This document shows, in pieces, positions 7,485-16,828 of a stretch of DNA of 26,464 bases. A program made the translations under genes and the position numbers. Every line of letters starts with the position of its first letter. Within the stretch, counting starts at the first letter, position 1. The stretch comes from JBGSKV01 sp041740975 (GTDB taxonomy: Bacteria; Bdellovibrionota_B; Oligoflexia; Oligoflexales; JALZUQ01). A model generated the notes under the pieces. The model saw only the letters and a program-made list of their open reading frames with translations. It was not told the DNA's origin and made no database searches. The stretch spans positions 1 to 26,464 of the forward strand of contig JBGSKV010000036.1 of NCBI GenBank assembly GCA_041740975.1, in the 5' to 3' direction.

Positions 7485-8553
7485 ATTCTAGCTCCCTAAT
7501 CTGGGCGATAGTGGCATCAATATCGAGATGACTATCCTGTGCCGCGAACGCCATCGCCTCTTTTAGCCGACTGTCTTTATTTTCGTACATCGCGATCAAA
7601 GCGTTGCGGCGTAAACCGTGACGTTTAGCGCGAGTGACTGGAGTTCCGGCAAATTTAGTGATGTATTCTTCCTGGGTCAATGTGGCCAAATAAAACAAGT
7701 CAATGTTTGCAGCAACTCGCTCAAGAGTAGACTGATCCGACACAGGCGCTCTACGATTGTAAGGACAAACATTCTGACAAATATCACACCCGAAAACATA
7801 CTCCTTTAGCCATGGCCAGATTTCCGTCGGAATGCTACCCCTGTGTTCTATGGTCCAATAAGAAATGCATTTTTTAGCGTTAAGTATATAGTCTCTATCC
7901 AATGCGCCGGTGGGACAATGGACTTGGCAGCGTTTGCAAGTGCCGCATCCGCCCTCCTCAGTTCTTTGCGAATGATCAATTTTCGCAGGCTCATCTGAGG
8001 CAAGAGCTATTGTCGAAAAAATTTCGCCGAGAAGAATAAAACTGCCAATCTTAGGATGAATAAAACAAGTGTTCTTGCCAATAAAACCGTGCGAAGTTTT
8101 TTTGGCAAACGCTCTCTCCAATACAGGAGCGCTATCTACGGCAATACGAAAAGACTCATTTGCATATGCGGGCATGCTCAAGATACGTGCAATTATCGTT
8201 TCACAACGGTCACGCATAAATTTATGATAGTCGCGCAGGCGAGCGTATTTGGCGATCTTTCCGGTCCATTGAAGTTCAGATTCCTGAAGGATTGGATCCA
8301 CTTCGTCAAGCTCACCCCTGTAGGCATATGCAAAAACGAATACGGAGCGAGCACCTTTGAGAATATGTTCAGGATGTTCGCGAACATCCAAGTGATTTCG
8401 CAAAAATTCCATGTTCGCATGGAGGCCTTCTGCTAACCAGTTCCGAAATTTTTCAAAATCCTTCGTGATTTCCAAATCAACCACGCCCAAAAAAATGAGA
8501 CCGGCTTCTTCGAACCAAGTGGTTAATAAGGTTTTTATTTCACTTTTTTGCAT
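7462..8553 (-). CDS. queG: Epoxyqueuosine reductase
   Basis: QueG performs the last step of queuosine synthesis, reducing epoxyqueuosine in tRNA anticodons with a cobalamin and two 4Fe-4S clusters. The 363-residue protein shows the signature DSAPVLERAFAKK (140-152) followed by GFIGKNTCFIHPKIGS, then CGTCKRCQVHCP (Cys 203, 206, 209, 213) and C256-DICQNVCP. All expected cluster cysteines are present. I place the start at 8553; an in-frame ATG at 8598 with an AGGA site would add 15 residues and is a real alternative. It converges on the small exported protein with a 23-bp overlap and is divergent from the large lipoprotein. It is cytoplasmic. Confidence 0.92.
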   Translation of the reverse strand: MQKSEIKTLLTTWFEEAGLIFLGVVDLEITKDFEKFRNWLAEGLHANMEFLRNHLDVREHPEHILKGARSVFVFAYAYRGELDEVDPILQESELQWTGKIAKYARLRDYHKFMRDRCETIIARILSMPAYANESFRIAVDSAPVLERAFAKKTSHGFIGKNTCFIHPKIGSFILLGEIFSTIALASDEPAKIDHSQRTEEGGCGTCKRCQVHCPTGALDRDYILNAKKCISYWTIEHRGSIPTEIWPWLKEYVFGCDICQNVCPYNRRAPVSDQSTLERVAANIDLFYLATLTQEEYITKFAGTPVTRAKRHGLRRNALIAMYENKDSRLKEAMAFAAQDSHLDIDATIAQIRELESSGNASQ

Positions 8554-8700
8554 GGCACATCTTCGGTTCAGTCTTGGGGGCGAACTCAAACTAGTCATAA
8601 AATCCTAAAATTACTAGAGAAAAAAGGAGCTTGGCGTTTTTTTGTTAATGAATCCTGGCATTTGGCGATGAGTCTACTGAGGCGAGACGACGGGATGCAG

Positions 8701-11139
8701 ATGTTTTCAAGAGCTTTCCTATTTTGGATCATGACGGCAATTTCGGTTGCGGGTTGCACACGTATGTCCTCACGTGAACTGACCTCGTCTAGTCTGCCGC
8801 AAATGAAAATTCTCGGCATACCGCAAGAATCGACGCGGATCAACGAAGGCAGTATTGCCGTGATCACAAATGCCGACTTTTATAGTTACAAAATCGACGA
8901 TGCGGAGAGAATGGACTGCACGGTGTCTGCGGATTACAGTATTCCTTTTGCGAAATCGAGTCCGATCTACTACGAAAACTTAACGAGTGGCAATTACATT
9001 GTTTGTGTGCGTGATTCATTTCCCGCAACCGGCAGTGGTACATTCAATAGCGCCGCCAATCTATTCGTCGGGACTTTTACAATTGATACGGACCCTCCCA
9101 AAGTACGCGATCTAGACCTTGTCGCTTATGATCGCCTTGATCTTGATGTGGTAGTGAGTGATATTTCTCAGCCTGTTCAACTCGTCTGGTCACAGGTTGA
9201 GGGCGACGATATCGCCAAGTTTCTCGACCAAAGCGGCGAAGCGGTCTCCATCCTTCTGCCGATGAACTCCAAATCAGAGAGCTTCGCTTTTCGCTTGGAT
9301 GCAACAGACACGGCGGGAAATTCTACGAAGGCGATTTATCGTGTTAAAAAATCTGATAAAAAAGAGACCCGCCCAGCCTTAAACATTCCTGTACGTATAG
9401 TGACAAATAAACCTAGTATCATTCGCTCCACATCTGGTGGTCAGGGTCCGTTGCAATACGATTGGCGCTTGGTGAATCGAAGCACTAATACGCAACCTTG
9501 GCCAGTCGATTGGAAATCGAGTGTATTGGATATACGGCAACTGGAAAGTTTGGTCGATGGCAGCTATCCATTTGATTTGAAGGTCACCGATAGCCTAGGG
9601 CACAGTACTACAAAACGCGTAGAGGTTATTCTTGATCGGGAGCAACCTTTTGTCGATGCGGGGCAAGACCAATATAAAGCGTCTACCCGAAAAATTATTC
9701 TAAGCGGCAATGCTCAAGATAGCGGTGGAGTACGATCTGTTCAATGGCGACAGGTGGCAGGGGACTTCGCAGCACGCATTGTTCATCCATCACACTTGCA
9801 AACAGAAATAGAGCTGCCAAGCGACTTTTCTGGTGATGCCACATTTTCTTTGCAAGTAGTCGATCTTGCCGGAAATGTAAACTACGACTGGGTCAGTGTG
9901 GTTTCAGATGAGCAGTTTCCGCATGTCGACATTGTCGAAGATGTCAGTGCCCTGAAGCCGAATTTCCCTTTTCAAGGATTAAGAGCGTGGGATAAATCCC
10001 CATTTACAGTTGTCTGGCACCAAACGTCCGGGCCAGAAAATGCAAATATCAGCTTAGCCAGAAACATAGTGCCGATTTTTAATTTTGCAAGAGAGGGTAA
10101 ATATCAATTCGAAGTCAAGGTTAGCGACGCTGCTGGAAATGTCACGACTAAGAGGACTCATGTAACTTATATAAGTCCAAATTCTGAAGATCTTGCGATG
10201 GAAAGTAACGATGTTGCCTTAGCCGAGGAGGACGAAAAAGTTCTGGTTGCCGAAGCGAAGTTTCCAGATATTTTTGGGCTCAATCAGTTTGTGCGAGGAA
10301 AAACTCGATTCATAAAACCTCTTGTCGACTTGGGAGCGACTCATTATCGCTATAAATGGTACATGATTTCGGGGCCTGGTCGTCTTTCTATGACGAAACC
10401 ACATTCTATTGAGACGGGACTGATCGCCACCAAGAAAGGTACCTATCAGATTGGTCTTGAGATTATCAACAAACAGGGGCAAGTCGCTAAAAAAAGCTTT
10501 TCCTATTTTTGGGATGCAGATGCACCGGAGGTCGAATTTTCTTTACGTATACTGGGTGACATGTTGCAAATTCAACCGATGGTGACAGATAAAAGCTCGA
10601 CGGACATAACGACTCTTTGGACACAGGCTGGTGGACCGGAGAAACTTTCGGCGGATAAGCTTTCGACTGATCTGGCTATGATGCCATCGACATTGGCCTC
10701 GGGCCGGTATGACCTGAGGTTAGAAGCATGTGATCGATTTAAGAACTGTGTGAACAAGAATGTAAATGTAAATTGGCCCTCAAATTTCCACTACAGAGCG
10801 GATCAAGTAAAAGTTGGAAAACGAGATAGATTGTCTCAAGATTTGGATATTGCAAATCTACCTATCGTGATGGATCGCCGTTGGCAGTGTTCATTCCACG
10901 ATTTGTTATCTCGCAAATCCGAAGTTTGTGAGTGTCGAGGCGGACTTTGTTCAGCAACACTAAAGGCAGGGGAGAGTCCTCGGCCGAATAGTGATGCCGT
11001 CAGTCCAATACGTCACTTTAGCTACAGCATTCTCTTGGAAGGCCAGTCGCTATACAAGACTGGTCTATCTATCAACGTTCAGAATTTGCCTGCTACAGAG
11101 GTGAGTCCAGCCTCTGCTAAAGAATTGCTTAGCCATTGA
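8701..11139 (+). CDS. Large lipoprotein with repeated Ig/PKD-like domains
   Basis: The protein has about 812 residues. The N terminus MFSRAFLFWIM runs to the lipobox SVAGC (Cys19), indicating lipid anchoring. Several modules follow, each with a recurring pattern: a W[RHS]Q.[AES]G-type strand (WSQVEG, WRQVAG, WHQTSG, WTQAGG), then a strand ending in DxxGN or KVTDSLGHSTTKR. This is the rhythm of PKD/REJ-like Ig folds, with about six units between residues 75 and 740. A cysteine pair cluster (CSFHD, CECRGGLC) lies near the end. Start choice is uncertain: 8695 and 8668 are in-frame, and 8701 is preferred because GGGA lies 5 nt upstream and the signal peptide is compact. Surface adhesion or binding is inferred from domain type. 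Confidence 0.75.
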   Translation: MFSRAFLFWIMTAISVAGCTRMSSRELTSSSLPQMKILGIPQESTRINEGSIAVITNADFYSYKIDDAERMDCTVSADYSIPFAKSSPIYYENLTSGNYIVCVRDSFPATGSGTFNSAANLFVGTFTIDTDPPKVRDLDLVAYDRLDLDVVVSDISQPVQLVWSQVEGDDIAKFLDQSGEAVSILLPMNSKSESFAFRLDATDTAGNSTKAIYRVKKSDKKETRPALNIPVRIVTNKPSIIRSTSGGQGPLQYDWRLVNRSTNTQPWPVDWKSSVLDIRQLESLVDGSYPFDLKVTDSLGHSTTKRVEVILDREQPFVDAGQDQYKASTRKIILSGNAQDSGGVRSVQWRQVAGDFAARIVHPSHLQTEIELPSDFSGDATFSLQVVDLAGNVNYDWVSVVSDEQFPHVDIVEDVSALKPNFPFQGLRAWDKSPFTVVWHQTSGPENANISLARNIVPIFNFAREGKYQFEVKVSDAAGNVTTKRTHVTYISPNSEDLAMESNDVALAEEDEKVLVAEAKFPDIFGLNQFVRGKTRFIKPLVDLGATHYRYKWYMISGPGRLSMTKPHSIETGLIATKKGTYQIGLEIINKQGQVAKKSFSYFWDADAPEVEFSLRILGDMLQIQPMVTDKSSTDITTLWTQAGGPEKLSADKLSTDLAMMPSTLASGRYDLRLEACDRFKNCVNKNVNVNWPSNFHYRADQVKVGKRDRLSQDLDIANLPIVMDRRWQCSFHDLLSRKSEVCECRGGLCSATLKAGESPRPNSDAVSPIRHFSYSILLEGQSLYKTGLSINVQNLPATEVSPASAKELLSH

Positions 11140-11192
11140 ATTATATCATTACGTATTATAGACAAGCTAAAGGATAGTTTGAGGAGATAAGT

Positions 11193-11612
11193 TTGTTCAC
11201 CATATCAGGTTTAAATCACTTGGCACTCGTTGTAGAAGAAATGGCAGTAGCGCGTCATTGGTTCAATGAATGTCTTGGATTTCCAATTCTGGAAGATCGT
11301 GGCGAGTTGATTATTCTTGGAGTTGGAAAAGACCTTCTTGCCATAAAGACAAAAACGCATGCTATCAATAAGCCCGAAACGGGAACCGCCGATTCGCGTC
11401 TGAATAATGCTAATGTAGGCTGGCAAGTTTTAGATCACTATGGTTTTTTCGCCGGCTCGGAAAAGGAAGTAAATGCATTCGCTGAGAAGTTGCCTAGTTG
11501 GGGCGCTCAGGTACTGAAGGGGCCATATTCCCGCAGTGACGGTCACAGTGTCTATTTCAGAGATCCGTGTGGAAATGTCGGGGAATATTTTTTCTACCGC
11601 TCGCCTAAATAA
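11193..11612 (+). CDS. VOC-fold protein (glyoxalase/bleomycin-resistance superfamily)
   Basis: The protein has 139 residues starting with TTG, supported by GAGGAG seven nt upstream. It has one VOC unit pair: GLNHLALVVEEM (with His9 at the usual first metal-ligand site), FNECLGFPILED, and the C-terminal YFRDPCGNVGEYFFY with Glu131 at the expected last ligand position. Single proteins of this size usually dimerise and bind a divalent metal. The superfamily covers glyoxalases, dioxygenases and thiol transferases for antibiotics such as fosfomycin, and sequence alone does not choose among them. A nearby extradiol role is conceivable given the intradiol enzyme at 13329, but the two are not in one operon. 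No signal peptide. Confidence 0.85.
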   Translation: MFTISGLNHLALVVEEMAVARHWFNECLGFPILEDRGELIILGVGKDLLAIKTKTHAINKPETGTADSRLNNANVGWQVLDHYGFFAGSEKEVNAFAEKLPSWGAQVLKGPYSRSDGHSVYFRDPCGNVGEYFFYRSPK

Positions 11613-11664
11613 ATTTTATAAAATCCAAAAATTATTTTTTAAAAAATATCATGTCTATATGGCG

Positions 11665-11692
11665 TTGCTTTTTGTTTTTCGTCAGATATACT
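11665..11692 (+). promoter_or_regulatory. Probable sigma70-type promoter for the carboxypeptidase gene
   Basis: TTGCTT (11665-11670), a 16-nt spacer and TATACT (11687-11692) lie in an AT-rich gap of 138 bases. Transcription would begin near 11699, about 50 nt before the start codon at 11751. Confidence 0.45.
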
Positions 11693-11750
11693 TTCTGAAA
11701 TTCTCTTAAATATTCGGAAATTGCTCAAGTATGAGCGGAGGGTAGATGAC

Positions 11751-13145
11751 ATGCGTTTAAGTATAGTAGTGGCGAGTATTCTTGGATGGGCGCTTTCTTT
11801 CAGTGCGCTTGCTGATACCATTGTGTCCGTAAAGTTCAAAGACTACCAAAGAGGTATGATGACTTTGAACCAACTCGGTATTGATATTGCCGGTGTGGAC
11901 TACAAAAAGCGCATTGTTGACGTGGTAACACATGAAGGCCAAGGTGACGTGCTTAAAGCTTTGGAAGTATTGGGCGTAGAGCTTGAGGTATTGAATGTTC
12001 AGATGAAGATTCAAAGTGCCCCTGACGACAAGTACAAAACTCCTGAAGAAGTCACAACTATTGTTAAGAAAATTGAGGCTGATTTTCCCTCACTTGTGAA
12101 GCTTAGCACTCTGGGAACTTCGATTGAAGGCCGTGAAATTTGGGTCATCAAAATCAGTGATAATGCCCACGAAAATGAAAAGTCAGAACCAGCGATTCTT
12201 TTCAACGCAATGCACCATGCCCGTGAAGTGATGACGACCGAGGTCGCGCTGGATATCGCCAATGAACTTCTCACCAAATATGATACCGATGCTAAAGTTA
12301 AGAGCTGGGTCGATAACAATGAAATCTATATCGTTCCCATGTTGAACCCTGACGGTAACCACCGCGTCTGGACCAGTAACAACATGTGGCGCAAAAATGC
12401 TCGTGGAGACTACGGGGTCGATATCAATCGTAACTATCCATACCAATGGGGTGCTTGCAACGGTTCAAGTGGATTTCAGTGGTCGGACACCTACCGTGGA
12501 GCTAGCGCAGGTTCAGAACCAGAAACAAAAGCTCTTATGAAACTGGTCGGTGAAATTAAGCCGGTTTTCGATATTTCATACCACTCTTACAGTGAATTGG
12601 TTCTTTATCCGTACAGCTGCGAAGGCGAACATGTGGAGACCCATGAGATTGTCGCCGGACTGGGTAAAGAGTTGGCTTCGATTATTAAAAGTGACAATGG
12701 TGGAACAGACTACGAACCAGGGACGTCTTGGGAAGTGCTTTATGGCGTGGACGGTGGCGATATCGACTGGATGTACCATGAACATGGTGTCATTCCTTAC
12801 GTTATTGAACTCAATAGTCGTAGCGCAGGGTTTCAACCACCTTACAGTTTAGTGGCTCCAACACTAGTTAAGCAACGTCCAGGTTGGGGAAAGCTTCTGG
12901 ATCGCGTCTCGGAAAGTTCGATCCGCGGATATTTGTCAGAGGAAAATATCAACGCAAGTACTTCCATCACTGTGGAAGGCCTGGGGGATAACAATTATAA
13001 ATCTGTTCACAAAGCAAAAGTCGATGGTAGTTTCCACGTGATTGTGAAGCCGGGTATGTACAGCGTGACGATCAATACTCCGAATCTGGAAGTGATCAAA
13101 AAAGAAGTAACTGTCGGTAAAGATAGAGTGGAACTGACTCTCTAA
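11751..13145 (+). CDS. Secreted zinc carboxypeptidase, peptidase family M14
   Basis: The protein has 464 residues. A signal peptide ends SALA-DT near residue 21. Residues 22-90 look like a short pro-region. The M14 domain (about 95-390) has the zinc ligands His156 and Glu159 (HHARE), and His278 (SYHSYSE), with the general-base Glu353 (YVIELNS). NPDGNHR and DINRNYPYQWG are substrate-binding landmarks of the family. The final 65 residues resemble the small transthyretin-like domain that follows the catalytic domain in metallocarboxypeptidases. It should remove C-terminal residues from peptides outside the cytoplasm, and it looks catalytically intact. GGAGGG lies 8 nt before the ATG; an open frame beginning TTG at 11721 is rejected because it would bury the signal peptide. 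A strong terminator follows. Confidence 0.92.
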   Translation: MRLSIVVASILGWALSFSALADTIVSVKFKDYQRGMMTLNQLGIDIAGVDYKKRIVDVVTHEGQGDVLKALEVLGVELEVLNVQMKIQSAPDDKYKTPEEVTTIVKKIEADFPSLVKLSTLGTSIEGREIWVIKISDNAHENEKSEPAILFNAMHHAREVMTTEVALDIANELLTKYDTDAKVKSWVDNNEIYIVPMLNPDGNHRVWTSNNMWRKNARGDYGVDINRNYPYQWGACNGSSGFQWSDTYRGASAGSEPETKALMKLVGEIKPVFDISYHSYSELVLYPYSCEGEHVETHEIVAGLGKELASIIKSDNGGTDYEPGTSWEVLYGVDGGDIDWMYHEHGVIPYVIELNSRSAGFQPPYSLVAPTLVKQRPGWGKLLDRVSESSIRGYLSEENINASTSITVEGLGDNNYKSVHKAKVDGSFHVIVKPGMYSVTINTPNLEVIKKEVTVGKDRVELTL

Positions 13146-13170
13146 GGGTTTTATTAATTTTTCATGGGAA

Positions 13171-13200
13171 AATGGCGTTCTAACGGACGCCATTTTTTTT
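13171..13200 (+). terminator. Intrinsic terminator after the carboxypeptidase gene
   Basis: AATGGCGT (13171-13178) pairs with ACGCCATT (13187-13194) across an 8-base loop and runs into an eight-base T tract. It separates the carboxypeptidase from the dioxygenase gene. Confidence 0.85.
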
Positions 13201-13328
13201 GTCGATCTGATCGTTCTCTCGCAATTGATTCAGCTTCCTATAAGTATTACTTATGGCGTTCATTGAGCCATTTAATTTTTCAAATTGTAAAGGAGCTTCC
13301 ATACTGTGAGCCGAGGGAGGAAATAATT

Positions 13329-14051
13329 ATGACAAAACAATATAGCCGAAGAAGTTTTTTCAAAAATGGTGGGGTTTTGATTGGCGTGGGTGCGGTTGCA
13401 GGAACAGCCCTCGCCGAGGATTGTGCCAAGACGCCGGCGCAAATGGCCGGCCCTTTCTATCCTGAACCTGGTCAACGTTGGGAGGACGCGGACCTCACCG
13501 GGCGAGGGGGACAAACTCATCACGACCGACCAGGCGTGTTTCGCCTTTTTGGACAGGTGAGAAGTACGGGGGCTCATTCTTGCGAACATTTAGCAGGTGC
13601 AAGGGTGGAAATTTGGCAAGCGGATCGAAATGGTCGCTACAAACACTCTGTGGATGAATCCGAAAATCCCGGCCCCCGTGATCCCCACTTCCAGTATTGG
13701 GGTGAGGCAATCACCGATGCCAATGGCCGTTATGAATTTGTCACAATCGAGCCAGGGAAATATCCAGGCCGCACGCCACATATCCATTACCGCATCGTCA
13801 CACCAGATCGACAATATGCACTCATCACGCAGTTGTATTTTGCGCATCATAAAGATGCGAATGAACGTGACGGAATTTACCGCCAGCTACTTGCGCAAGG
13901 AACGGCCCAACTCGTAACGACTAGAATCGTCCGTACAGCAGAACAATTTGAAACGTCGGATCAAGCGAACTTGCCACACGCCGAATTCAATGTCACTTTG
14001 GATCCGAGTTCCCGCGGTGATAGACGCTCGTCAACTCCATTCATTGATTAA
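13329..14051 (+). CDS. Tat-exported intradiol ring-cleavage dioxygenase family protein
   Basis: The protein has 240 residues. It begins with a twin-arginine signal (SRRSFFKNG, residues 6-14) and a hydrophobic stretch ending near residue 29 (TALAE), consistent with export of a folded iron enzyme. Family landmarks follow: AGPFYPEP (40-47), LAGARVEIWQADRNGRY (Tyr104), GKYPGRTPHIHYRI (Tyr145, His151, His153) and the ITQLYF strand. The two Tyr and two His residues are the expected Fe(III) ligands of protocatechuate 3,4- and catechol 1,2-dioxygenases, so catalysis looks possible. GGAGG lies 8 nt before the ATG. There is no second subunit and no beta-ketoadipate pathway gene nearby, so the substrate is unknown. 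Its stop overlaps the stop of the convergent gene by a few bases (TTAA). Confidence 0.88.
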   Translation: MTKQYSRRSFFKNGGVLIGVGAVAGTALAEDCAKTPAQMAGPFYPEPGQRWEDADLTGRGGQTHHDRPGVFRLFGQVRSTGAHSCEHLAGARVEIWQADRNGRYKHSVDESENPGPRDPHFQYWGEAITDANGRYEFVTIEPGKYPGRTPHIHYRIVTPDRQYALITQLYFAHHKDANERDGIYRQLLAQGTAQLVTTRIVRTAEQFETSDQANLPHAEFNVTLDPSSRGDRRSSTPFID

Positions 14052-15823
14052 TGAGAACCCAAGGTTGACTGGTGAGATTTTGTGGACTTCCATGCACTCG
14101 GATTCTCAATCATGAAATGCACCAGACGATCTCTAAGATGATCATCGAACATGTCGGGTTGCATACGTTTTTGAATGTCTAAAATGATTTGCTTCGAGTC
14201 ATTGTCGAGCGAAGTGATGTAGGCATTTTTGATTGCACTGTACTGAAAGTACTGATTGTGCCGCAATAGATTGAGTTCTTCAGTGGCGACTTTCAGCATA
14301 TTGATCGAGCTATTGCGTTTGGCACGAGGACTAACCACATGCGGAGTCGCTACGACAGCCTTCGCGCGATTTGCTTCGACCACGGGGATGGGTGGAGGCG
14401 AGGCAGGTGTGCTTTTCTTTGTCGTTTGTGCATAGCTCATCAGGTCTCTAAAATCTTTACCTTGCCAGTTCAACGGCATGGCTAAACAACCATTTGGCGT
14501 GTTTAAAACTGAGTTCAGCAAATAACTATTTTCATGCACGACGTGTGCGAACTTGTCGTATGCTTCTTGTAGGTCACCAACCTGATCAGCTTTAATGGTT
14601 GCAAGTGACTTAATAAATTCCATCTTGCCAAGTTCATCCGGGAGTGGGCGAAGATGTTGCGACTGACTTCGTAAATACATTTCAGAAAATACATCTAAAG
14701 TTAGAAAGATTTTATTATTCATCACGTTTGAAATTTTAGGGCGGCCTTTCGCGATCTCCAGTCGATCGATGAGTTCCAAATAACTTCCGCGGAAATTAGT
14801 TTGAGTGATGGGAGCCGTGCGGGCGCCTAAAACTGCCAACAAGCCCTCGTGGCGTCGGCGGCGGCGGCGCAAAAAAGCATAGCTTAAGGATTTGATATAT
14901 TCTTGATCCTTGTTTTGCGCGGACAGCATCCCAGGCAGCCAAACGATCTGGGGAGCGTTGTCGGAGGATCTTAGCGCCATGAAGTTCATAGGTTTGCAGG
15001 CTTTCAGAACACCGTGGGCCTGAAGTTTAGTACCTATCCGTTGTAGGGTGTGGAGGGTGTGAACAAATGGAGGTTGCCCAGCATTGGATTTTTTCAAAGG
15101 CACTTGGATACTTTCCAAAACGCGATCAATGCCGACGCCAACTGTCCCATCGAGTTGTAATAAGCACGTGTCATCGCCAGAATACTTTTCAAAACGCAGC
15201 AATAAAAGTTGTTCGTATTTTTTCAACTCAAGCCAAGCGGACTTCTGAATAAAAACAGGCGGGGTATGCTGATTAATCTCAAAAAAAGTAGTCTTTTCCA
15301 AGCAGCGGCGATGCATATCTTCGTACATATCGCAAAAGCCGAGTAAAAGTTCTTCACCGATATTGGTTAAACCCATTTCAAAATTAAGGCGCGAACGCTT
15401 TGGATCAATCGATACACGAGCATTTTGAAAAAGACTGACTGTTTGGCTACCTCTGGTATCGCTATGAACAAGAAGTTGCAAATGGGGAAGTTGCTGTAAA
15501 AAACGTTCATGCGCGAAACGCCGGGTCTTGGGATATTGTGTGGAGTGCTTCGTGTGGGCTTCTGAATTGAGAGAAATGACGTTGTGTCTGCTTTTGATAA
15601 GTTGCTGCTGTATCGCGCCGAGCAACTGGATCAATGCTTCCATTTCTTCGCAGTTCAAGGCAGGCAAAAGCCCCGTGGTCACACTGCAGTCGTAAGGTGT
15701 GAGGTGGTCTTGCGTCGAAGAAATGTACTCGTAAGCAGTAGCTAACCAAGCTGGGATAACGATACGCGAGTGAAAATATTGCTCCAATGTGTCGGAGATA
15801 TCTTTCTCGTGTGTTTTGGTCAT
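14048..15823 (-). CDS. Unrecognised 591-residue protein
   Basis: I do not recognise a family. The protein is predicted soluble, with no signal peptide or membrane segment from the start at 15823; an open frame from 15961 adds 46 residues but has no better ribosome site, and both starts are weak. Visible features are His- and Gln-rich N-terminal segments, a run of six arginines (LRRRRRRHEG) near residue 330, and a proline/alanine linker around 475-510 (TPASPPPIPVVEAN) separating two likely domains. The last 80 residues are helix-like and charged. A long run of leucine-rich helical stretches dominates the rest. It lies downstream of the outer-membrane protein gene on the same strand, 183 nt away, and meets the dioxygenase gene tail to tail. 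Confidence 0.7.
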   Translation of the reverse strand: MTKTHEKDISDTLEQYFHSRIVIPAWLATAYEYISSTQDHLTPYDCSVTTGLLPALNCEEMEALIQLLGAIQQQLIKSRHNVISLNSEAHTKHSTQYPKTRRFAHERFLQQLPHLQLLVHSDTRGSQTVSLFQNARVSIDPKRSRLNFEMGLTNIGEELLLGFCDMYEDMHRRCLEKTTFFEINQHTPPVFIQKSAWLELKKYEQLLLLRFEKYSGDDTCLLQLDGTVGVGIDRVLESIQVPLKKSNAGQPPFVHTLHTLQRIGTKLQAHGVLKACKPMNFMALRSSDNAPQIVWLPGMLSAQNKDQEYIKSLSYAFLRRRRRRHEGLLAVLGARTAPITQTNFRGSYLELIDRLEIAKGRPKISNVMNNKIFLTLDVFSEMYLRSQSQHLRPLPDELGKMEFIKSLATIKADQVGDLQEAYDKFAHVVHENSYLLNSVLNTPNGCLAMPLNWQGKDFRDLMSYAQTTKKSTPASPPPIPVVEANRAKAVVATPHVVSPRAKRNSSINMLKVATEELNLLRHNQYFQYSAIKNAYITSLDNDSKQIILDIQKRMQPDMFDDHLRDRLVHFMIENPSAWKSTKSHQSTLGSH

Positions 15824-16006
15824 TGTATGATCCGTGCCTGTAGTTCTTGCTAGAGTAGGTTTTCCAACCTTTCTTGACGCAATGCAATGAGCAAAAATTA
15901 GACAAAGCAGGCTGCATTGTTTAGAAAGTTTAACGTTAGGAATTACTACAGCTAAAACCAATACTCGATTGAAAAAGTACTGCTAATAAAAATAGGCACT
16001 TGGTTA

Positions 16007-16711
16007 TTATAAATGATGAAAGATTACACCTACGCCCGCCCAATATCCCTGTCGACTAAACTCGATGTTTAATGGGTTGGTTTTTGATTCGGAAGACTTT
16101 GGTTCGTAGTGTTTAAAATAATCATAATGAAACTCAAAGCTAATGGCCCAACGTAAATCGAAAAAGTAGTCGAATCCCAAACTCACATCTTGGCCAGTCA
16201 TTGTTGTCCCGATTTTGGTATCAAGTGTAGGCGTGCGAATCTCGATAGGATCATTACGTTCCAGAAAACGTTCATAGCTTAACCAGAGCCGCTTCTTTGA
16301 ATCGATGTTAAAAATCATTCCGGCCCATAAACCCGGGTACTGATAGCCAGCATTTGATTTGTGAACATGCTTATCGTCTTTGGACTCTACTCGCGCGCCC
16401 ATCGAAGTCCCTAGAAAAAATCCGAGTCGCCCACGCCAGGGAATGTGAAAACTATATCGGAGCTTCAAGATAAGGGAGTTCGTTTCTTCGGCACCAGCCC
16501 CAGAATCGAATCCACTAAAATCCCATTTATTTTGTGCAATGCCACCAGTCATCGAAAAATGATGTGATTTACGAAAACCGCGCACATATCTTGTCCAAGA
16601 ATCTGCGACAATTTTATTGTCCTCTTCCGCGGGGTTAGGCTGAGCGGTGCTAAGGCTGGATAGACCTAACAAGAGAAAAGCAAAAATTAACGATCGGTAA
16701 TGGGAAAGCAT
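16007..16711 (-). CDS. Predicted outer-membrane beta-barrel protein
   Basis: The protein has 234 residues. It has a signal peptide (MLSHYRSLIFAFLLLGLSSL, cleavage near TAQ-P). The remainder alternates hydrophobic and polar residues in strands of about 10 separated by short turns, with many aromatics (LILKLRYSF, LGFFLGTSMGARV, YPGLWAGMIFNI, RLWLSYERFL, DVSLGFDYFF, AISFEFHYDYF, YWAGVGVIFHHL). That gives about eight strands, as in small OmpA/OmpW-size barrels. Start 16711 is preferred because GGGG precedes it and the signal peptide begins there; an open frame extends 174 codons further upstream, over the ftsY 5' region, and is judged a coincidence. The function of the barrel is unknown. Confidence 0.75.
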   Translation of the reverse strand: MLSHYRSLIFAFLLLGLSSLSTAQPNPAEEDNKIVADSWTRYVRGFRKSHHFSMTGGIAQNKWDFSGFDSGAGAEETNSLILKLRYSFHIPWRGRLGFFLGTSMGARVESKDDKHVHKSNAGYQYPGLWAGMIFNIDSKKRLWLSYERFLERNDPIEIRTPTLDTKIGTTMTGQDVSLGFDYFFDLRWAISFEFHYDYFKHYEPKSSESKTNPLNIEFSRQGYWAGVGVIFHHL

Positions 16712-16828
16712 AGGACCCCTTCTGTCACTTATTTTAGCATTAGTTGGCAGCGGTGCGAGTTGTTTTTTACAGAAGTGGGTATTTTTTGGTACATATTGAA
16801 CGCTCACATACGTGCTGGGAGAAATGCC

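Noticed and set aside
13306..13326. Six-codon GTG leader peptide before the dioxygenase gene, after AAAGGAG
   Set aside because: It is too short to separate from chance, and it overlaps the real ribosome site of the dioxygenase gene.
16700..16828. Upstream in-frame extension of FtsY
   Set aside because: It overlaps the divergent outer-membrane gene start, and the best ribosome site is before GTG 16829.
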